A DNA stretch of 63,005 bases from Sphingomonas sp. LC-1 (lineage in GTDB: Bacteria > Pseudomonadota > Alphaproteobacteria > Sphingomonadales > Sphingomonadaceae), in assembly GCF_025371035.1 (NCBI RefSeq), contig NZ_JANZXB010000015.1, positions 1 through 63,005 of the forward strand. Reading direction: 5' to 3'. The notes beneath the pieces are model-generated. The model was given only the letters and a program-made list of their open reading frames with translations, did not search any database and was not told the DNA's origin. How positions within the stretch are numbered: the stretch's first letter is position 1; each line of letters opens with the position of its first letter. A program made the position numbers and the translations under genes. Below are positions 60,054 through 63,005 of this stretch, piece after piece.

Positions 60054-61577
60054 ATGACCGATTTCCGTTCGATCGACGCCGCCACCGGCCAGCCGGTGGG
60101 CGACGCCTTTGCGGTGCACGGACCGGCCGATGTCGACGCGGCCTGTGCCGCGGCAGAGGAGGCGTTCGACGTCTATCGCGCCACCAGCCGCGAAGAGCGC
60201 GCCGTGTTCCTCGACAAGATCGGCGCCGAGATCATGGCCATTGGCGACGATCTGATCCAGGCCGCGATGCGTGAAAGCGGTCTGCCGCGCGCGCGTCTGG
60301 AGGGCGAGCGTGGCCGCACGGTCGGCCAGCTCGGCCTGTTCGCCAAGGTGCTGCGCGCCGGGGCCTATCTCCAGGTTCGCATCGACCCCGCCATGCCCGA
60401 CCGCCAGCCGCTGCCGCGCCCCGATCTGCGCCTGCGCATGGTGCCGCTGGGCCCGGTCGCGGTGTTCGGCGCGTCCAACTTCCCGCTCGCCTTCTCGACC
60501 GCCGGTGGTGACACGGCGTCCGCGCTGGCCGCCGGTTGCCCGGTCATCGTCAAGGGCCACCCCGCCCATCCGCAGACCGGCGCGTTGGTCGCCGCCGCGA
60601 TCGCGCGGGCGGTCGAAGCTTGCGGCCTGCCCAAGGGCGTGTTCGGCCATCTGACCGGCCCCAGCAATGAGCTGGGCGGTGCGCTGGTCCGTGATCCGCG
60701 CATCACCGCGGTCGGCTTCACCGGCTCGCGCGCGGGTGGCCTCGCGCTGGTCAAGATCGCGCAGGAGCGGCCGGTGCCGATCCCCGTCTATGCCGAGATG
60801 TCGAGCATCAACCCGGTCGTGCTGATGCCCGAGGCGCTGAAGGCGCGTGGTTCGGCGCTGGGCACCGCCTTTGTCGGCTCGCTGACCATGGGCGCGGGCC
60901 AGTTCTGCACCAATCCGGGCCTGTTGCTGGCGATCGAGGGCGAAGGGCTGGACGCATTCGTCGAGGCGGCACGCACGGCGCTGACCGATGCGGCAGCGCA
61001 GACCATGCTGACGCCCGGCATCCACGCCGCCTATACCAAGGCGTCGGAGTCGCTGGCGAGCCACGACAAGGTCGAGACGGTCGCGCAGGGCAAGGTGGGC
61101 GAGGGCGTCACCGCCGGTCGCGCCGCCTTCTTCCAGACCACGGCCGAGGCTTTCCTCGCCGACGAGGCGCTGGGTCATGAAGTGTTCGGCGCGTCGTCGA
61201 TCCTGGTCCGCTGCCGCGACGAAGCGGAACTGATCGCGGTGCTAAAGGCGGCCGAGGGCCAGCTGACCGCGACGATCCAGATGAACGAGGGCGATACCGA
61301 CATGGCCGTGCGGCTGGTCCCGGTGCTCGAACGCAAGGCGGGGCGGATCCTGGCCAATGGCTGGCCGACCGGCGTCGAGGTGGCGCATGCGATGGTCCAT
61401 GGCGGCCCATTCCCCTCGACCTCGGACGCGCGCACGACCTCGGTCGGCAGCCTCGCGATCGACCGGTATCTGCGGCCGGTGTCCTATCAGAACCTCAGCG
61501 CGGCGCTGCTGCCCGAGGATCTGAAGGACGAAGCGGCGGGCACGCTGCCCCGTCTGGTCGACGGCCAGCCGGGTTAA
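60054..61577 (+). CDS. 2-oxoglutarate semialdehyde dehydrogenase (NADP-type)
   Basis: A 507-residue aldehyde dehydrogenase of the alpha-ketoglutaric-semialdehyde group. Motifs are [45 protein letters not shown] with Glu248, and [10 protein letters not shown] with nucleophile Cys285. It oxidises 2-oxoglutarate semialdehyde to 2-oxoglutarate, the last step of the Weimberg and oxidative L-arabinose pathways. It is divergent from the GntR gene and followed by a strong terminator. Confidence 0.92.
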   Translation: MTDFRSIDAATGQPVGDAFAVHGPADVDAACAAAEEAFDVYRATSREERAVFLDKIGAEIMAIGDDLIQAAMRESGLPRARLEGERGRTVGQLGLFAKVLRAGAYLQVRIDPAMPDRQPLPRPDLRLRMVPLGPVAVFGASNFPLAFSTAGGDTASALAAGCPVIVKGHPAHPQTGALVAAAIARAVEACGLPKGVFGHLTGPSNELGGALVRDPRITAVGFTGSRAGGLALVKIAQERPVPIPVYAEMSSINPVVLMPEALKARGSALGTAFVGSLTMGAGQFCTNPGLLLAIEGEGLDAFVEAARTALTDAAAQTMLTPGIHAAYTKASESLASHDKVETVAQGKVGEGVTAGRAAFFQTTAEAFLADEALGHEVFGASSILVRCRDEAELIAVLKAAEGQLTATIQMNEGDTDMAVRLVPVLERKAGRILANGWPTGVEVAHAMVHGGPFPSTSDARTTSVGSLAIDRYLRPVSYQNLSAALLPEDLKDEAAGTLPRLVDGQPG

Positions 61578-61585
61578 GGAATGAC

Positions 61586-61620
61586 GGGGCGCGTTCCGGA
61601 CCGGGGACGCGCCCCTTTTT
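61586..61620 (+). terminator. Rho-independent terminator after the semialdehyde dehydrogenase gene
   Basis: Nine-base stem GGGGCGCGT/ACGCGCCCC followed by five T. It ends 29 bases before the next ATG, so the AraD1-type gene may be expressed by read-through or its own promoter. Confidence 0.85.
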
Positions 61621-61648
61621 GTTGAAAAGACGATAAGGGGAGGAATTC

Positions 61649-62641
61649 ATGGCTGATCGCCTGTTGCAGCACCGCGCACCCGACGGCACCCGTTCGGTCA
61701 TTCTGGCCCGGGGCGACCAAGCGGCCTTCGTGCCGGGCATCGACACGGTCATTGCATTGGCGCAGCGTGCTATTGCCGGCGGGCAGTCGCTGCTCGACAC
61801 CGCACTGGCCTGCGGCGAGGGCGCGGCCGTCGATTTGAAGGCGGAGCTGGCGGCGGGCCATCTGATCGCGCCGATCGACCATGAAGACCCCGCGCACTGC
61901 GTCATGACCGGCACCGGCCTGACCCATCTCGGCTCGGCCGAGGGGCGTGACAAGATGCATCGCGACGCGGCCGCCGCGGCGCACCAGACCGACTCGATGC
62001 GCATGTTCCTGGAAGGCGTCGAAGGCGGCAAGCCCGGCGAAGGCCAGGTCGGCCAGCAGCCCGAATGGTTCTACAAGGGCGACGGCTCGCAGCTGGTCGG
62101 CCCCGGCGACGCGCTTGAAATGCCCGCCTTCGCGCAGGATGGCGGCGAGGAACCCGAGCTGGCGGGCATCTATCTGATCGGCCCCGATGGCACCCCACAT
62201 CGGCTCGGCCTGTGCCTCGCCAATGAATTCTCGGACCATGTAACCGAGCGGCACAATTATCTCTGGCTCGCGCACAGCAAGCTGCGCCCCGCCGCGCTAG
62301 GCGCCGAACTGCTGCTCGGCGAGGTGCCCGAGCATATCGAGGGGAGCAGCAAGGTCGTCCGTGACGGTGAGACGCTGTGGGAAAAGCTCTTCCTGTCGGG
62401 GGAGGCCAATATGTCGCACAGCCTGGCGAACCTCGAGCATCATCACTTCAAATATGCGCTGTTCCGTCGTCCGGGCGACGTGCACGTCCACTTCTTCGGC
62501 ACCGCGACCCTGTCGTTCGCCGACGGCATCCGAACGCAGGAGGGCGATGTGTTTGAAATCGCCGCGGCACCCTTCACCCTGCCGCTCGCCAATCCGCTGG
62601 CGCGAACCGAGGACAAGCCGGTGACGGTCGGACGTCTCTGA
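61649..62641 (+). CDS. AraD1/GguC-family FAH-fold protein
   Basis: A 330-residue FAH-fold protein of the AraD1/GguC group: DHEDPAHCVMTGTGLTHLGS, QQPEWFYKGDGSQLVGPG, EEPELAGIYLIGPDG, LANEFSDHVTERHNYLWLAH and SGEANMSHSLANLEHHHFKY. GguC lies beside the ChvE-GguAB sugar transporter in Agrobacterium, and AraD1 in arabinose loci. A role as a 2-keto-3-deoxy-L-arabinonate dehydratase-like enzyme is plausible but not shown. The start at 61649 follows GGGGAGGAA. The carboxylate metal ligands of the fold seem present. Confidence 0.85.
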   Translation: MADRLLQHRAPDGTRSVILARGDQAAFVPGIDTVIALAQRAIAGGQSLLDTALACGEGAAVDLKAELAAGHLIAPIDHEDPAHCVMTGTGLTHLGSAEGRDKMHRDAAAAAHQTDSMRMFLEGVEGGKPGEGQVGQQPEWFYKGDGSQLVGPGDALEMPAFAQDGGEEPELAGIYLIGPDGTPHRLGLCLANEFSDHVTERHNYLWLAHSKLRPAALGAELLLGEVPEHIEGSSKVVRDGETLWEKLFLSGEANMSHSLANLEHHHFKYALFRRPGDVHVHFFGTATLSFADGIRTQEGDVFEIAAAPFTLPLANPLARTEDKPVTVGRL

Positions 62642-62668
62642 TCGTCCCAATTCCCGGCTGTAATGTCA

Positions 62669-62703
62669 CCAGGGCGTCCTTTCCCAACGGGAAAGGCGCC
62701 CTT
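62669..62703 (+). terminator. Hairpin terminator after the AraD1/GguC gene
   Basis: AGGGCG..CCTTTCCC pairs with GGGAAAGG..CGCCCT around AAC, followed by TTGTTG. It closes the pentose locus. Confidence 0.75.
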
Positions 62704-62857
62704 GTTGCGTCTGGCGCGAGTGATTCTAGGCGGTGATTCGGTGTTGTGACGTATGGGACGGGATAAGGTTCCGGTTGGTGCGGGACTGCCGATGTCTGCC
62801 AACACATTGTTTTTAGGTGATTTTCTCCATTTTTTGCAGAAAAGTGAAAATCGGCTG
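62704..62857. other. Intergenic region upstream of the putative rRNA promoter
   Basis: No gene is seen. The right part (62,806-62,850) is rich in T and A runs (TTTTTAGG, CATTTTTTGC, AAAAGTGAAAA), as expected for an UP element in front of a strong stable-RNA promoter. Confidence 0.4.
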
Positions 62858-62887
62858 TTGACGGTTTGGGTTGGGTAGGCCTAGAGG
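62858..62887 (+). promoter_or_regulatory. Putative rRNA operon promoter
   Basis: TTGACG (62858-62863), followed at 17-18 bases by CTAGAG/TAGAGG (62881-62887). The GC-rich discriminator and the AT-rich upstream stretch fit stringently controlled stable-RNA promoters. The leader that follows has a boxA-like end. Confidence 0.55.
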
Positions 62888-63005
62888 GGTTTCACCGCAG
62901 CGGTGGTCGCAACGACTGACCGATGCAGTCACGACAGATCGGCGCACTTGGGGCCCTGGGAACGGGGTTGATGAAGTGTTGCCGGTATTTGTTGTCGGCT
63001 CTTTG
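62888..63005 (+). other. Putative 16S rRNA operon leader, ending in a boxA-like sequence
   Basis: A non-coding, structured stretch ending GTCGGCTCTTTG at the window edge. GCTCTTT(G/A)AC is the boxA-type antitermination sequence just upstream of 16S genes in many Proteobacteria. The rRNA genes themselves are outside the window. Confidence 0.55.

Overview
The window looks like chromosomal DNA of a sphingomonad (Alphaproteobacteria, Sphingomonadaceae; most like Sphingomonas). The evidence is very high GC with strong wobble-position bias, several TonB-dependent receptors, a SapC-family protein, a CpdR-like receiver, and a xylose locus whose proteins closely resemble the Caulobacter XylB/XylC/XylD/XylX set. 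Dispersed short repeats of sphingomonad type also occur. The assignment is an inference from protein families; no 16S sequence lies inside the window.

Bases 1 to about 6,500 are visibly less GC-rich and look like a mobile or defence island. It holds the end of an unidentified gene, a truncated ArdA antirestriction gene, and a tight three-gene operon read leftward: an OLD-family ATPase/TOPRIM nuclease, a SIR2-domain protein and a HerA-type ATPase. This is the strongest candidate for an unusual system: a SIR2-HerA anti-phage pair with an OLD nuclease as first gene, whose ribosome-binding site lies in a G10 tract.

Bases 6.6 to 29 kb hold mixed chromosomal genes: a PAS/winged-helix protein, a GH95 alpha-L-fucosidase, a GMC oxidoreductase with an alpha/beta-hydrolase::gluconate-dehydrogenase-subunit-3 fusion, Dps, an Asp/Glu racemase, a ClC antiporter, a COG2509 flavoprotein, a GNAT enzyme and an HD-GYP phosphodiesterase. 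An iron-uptake cluster follows (two TonB receptors and a PiuC-like dioxygenase, with Fur-like boxes), then two secreted hydrolases.

Bases 29 to 44.5 kb hold the branched-chain 2-oxoacid dehydrogenase E1-alpha, E1-beta and E2 genes (E2 carries an in-frame palindromic repeat), a mini-bactofilin, RarD, an SDR, a crotonase without the hydratase glutamates, a RhlE-type helicase, an FAD oxidoreductase, SapC, cytochrome b561, N-formylglutamate amidohydrolase, a CpdR-like regulator and tRNA-Val. A candidate CUCCUCCC-type small RNA lies at about 42,990-43,102.

Bases 44.7 to 51.1 kb hold a heavy-metal-responsive module (CnrY/CnrX/CnrH-like anti-sigma, sensor and ECF sigma) directly followed by copA-copB copper resistance genes, then a DUF1826 gene and a membrane acyltransferase behind a Zur-like palindrome.

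Bases 51.2 to 62.6 kb form a complete oxidative (Weimberg) pentose locus: FHS sugar permease, periplasmic mutarotase, XylD dehydratase, XylX, XylB dehydrogenase, XylC lactonase, a FadR-type GntR regulator, 2-oxoglutarate semialdehyde dehydrogenase and an AraD1/GguC-type protein. Together they would convert D-xylose to 2-oxoglutarate. The last 150 bases look like the promoter and leader of an rRNA operon that begins just beyond the window.
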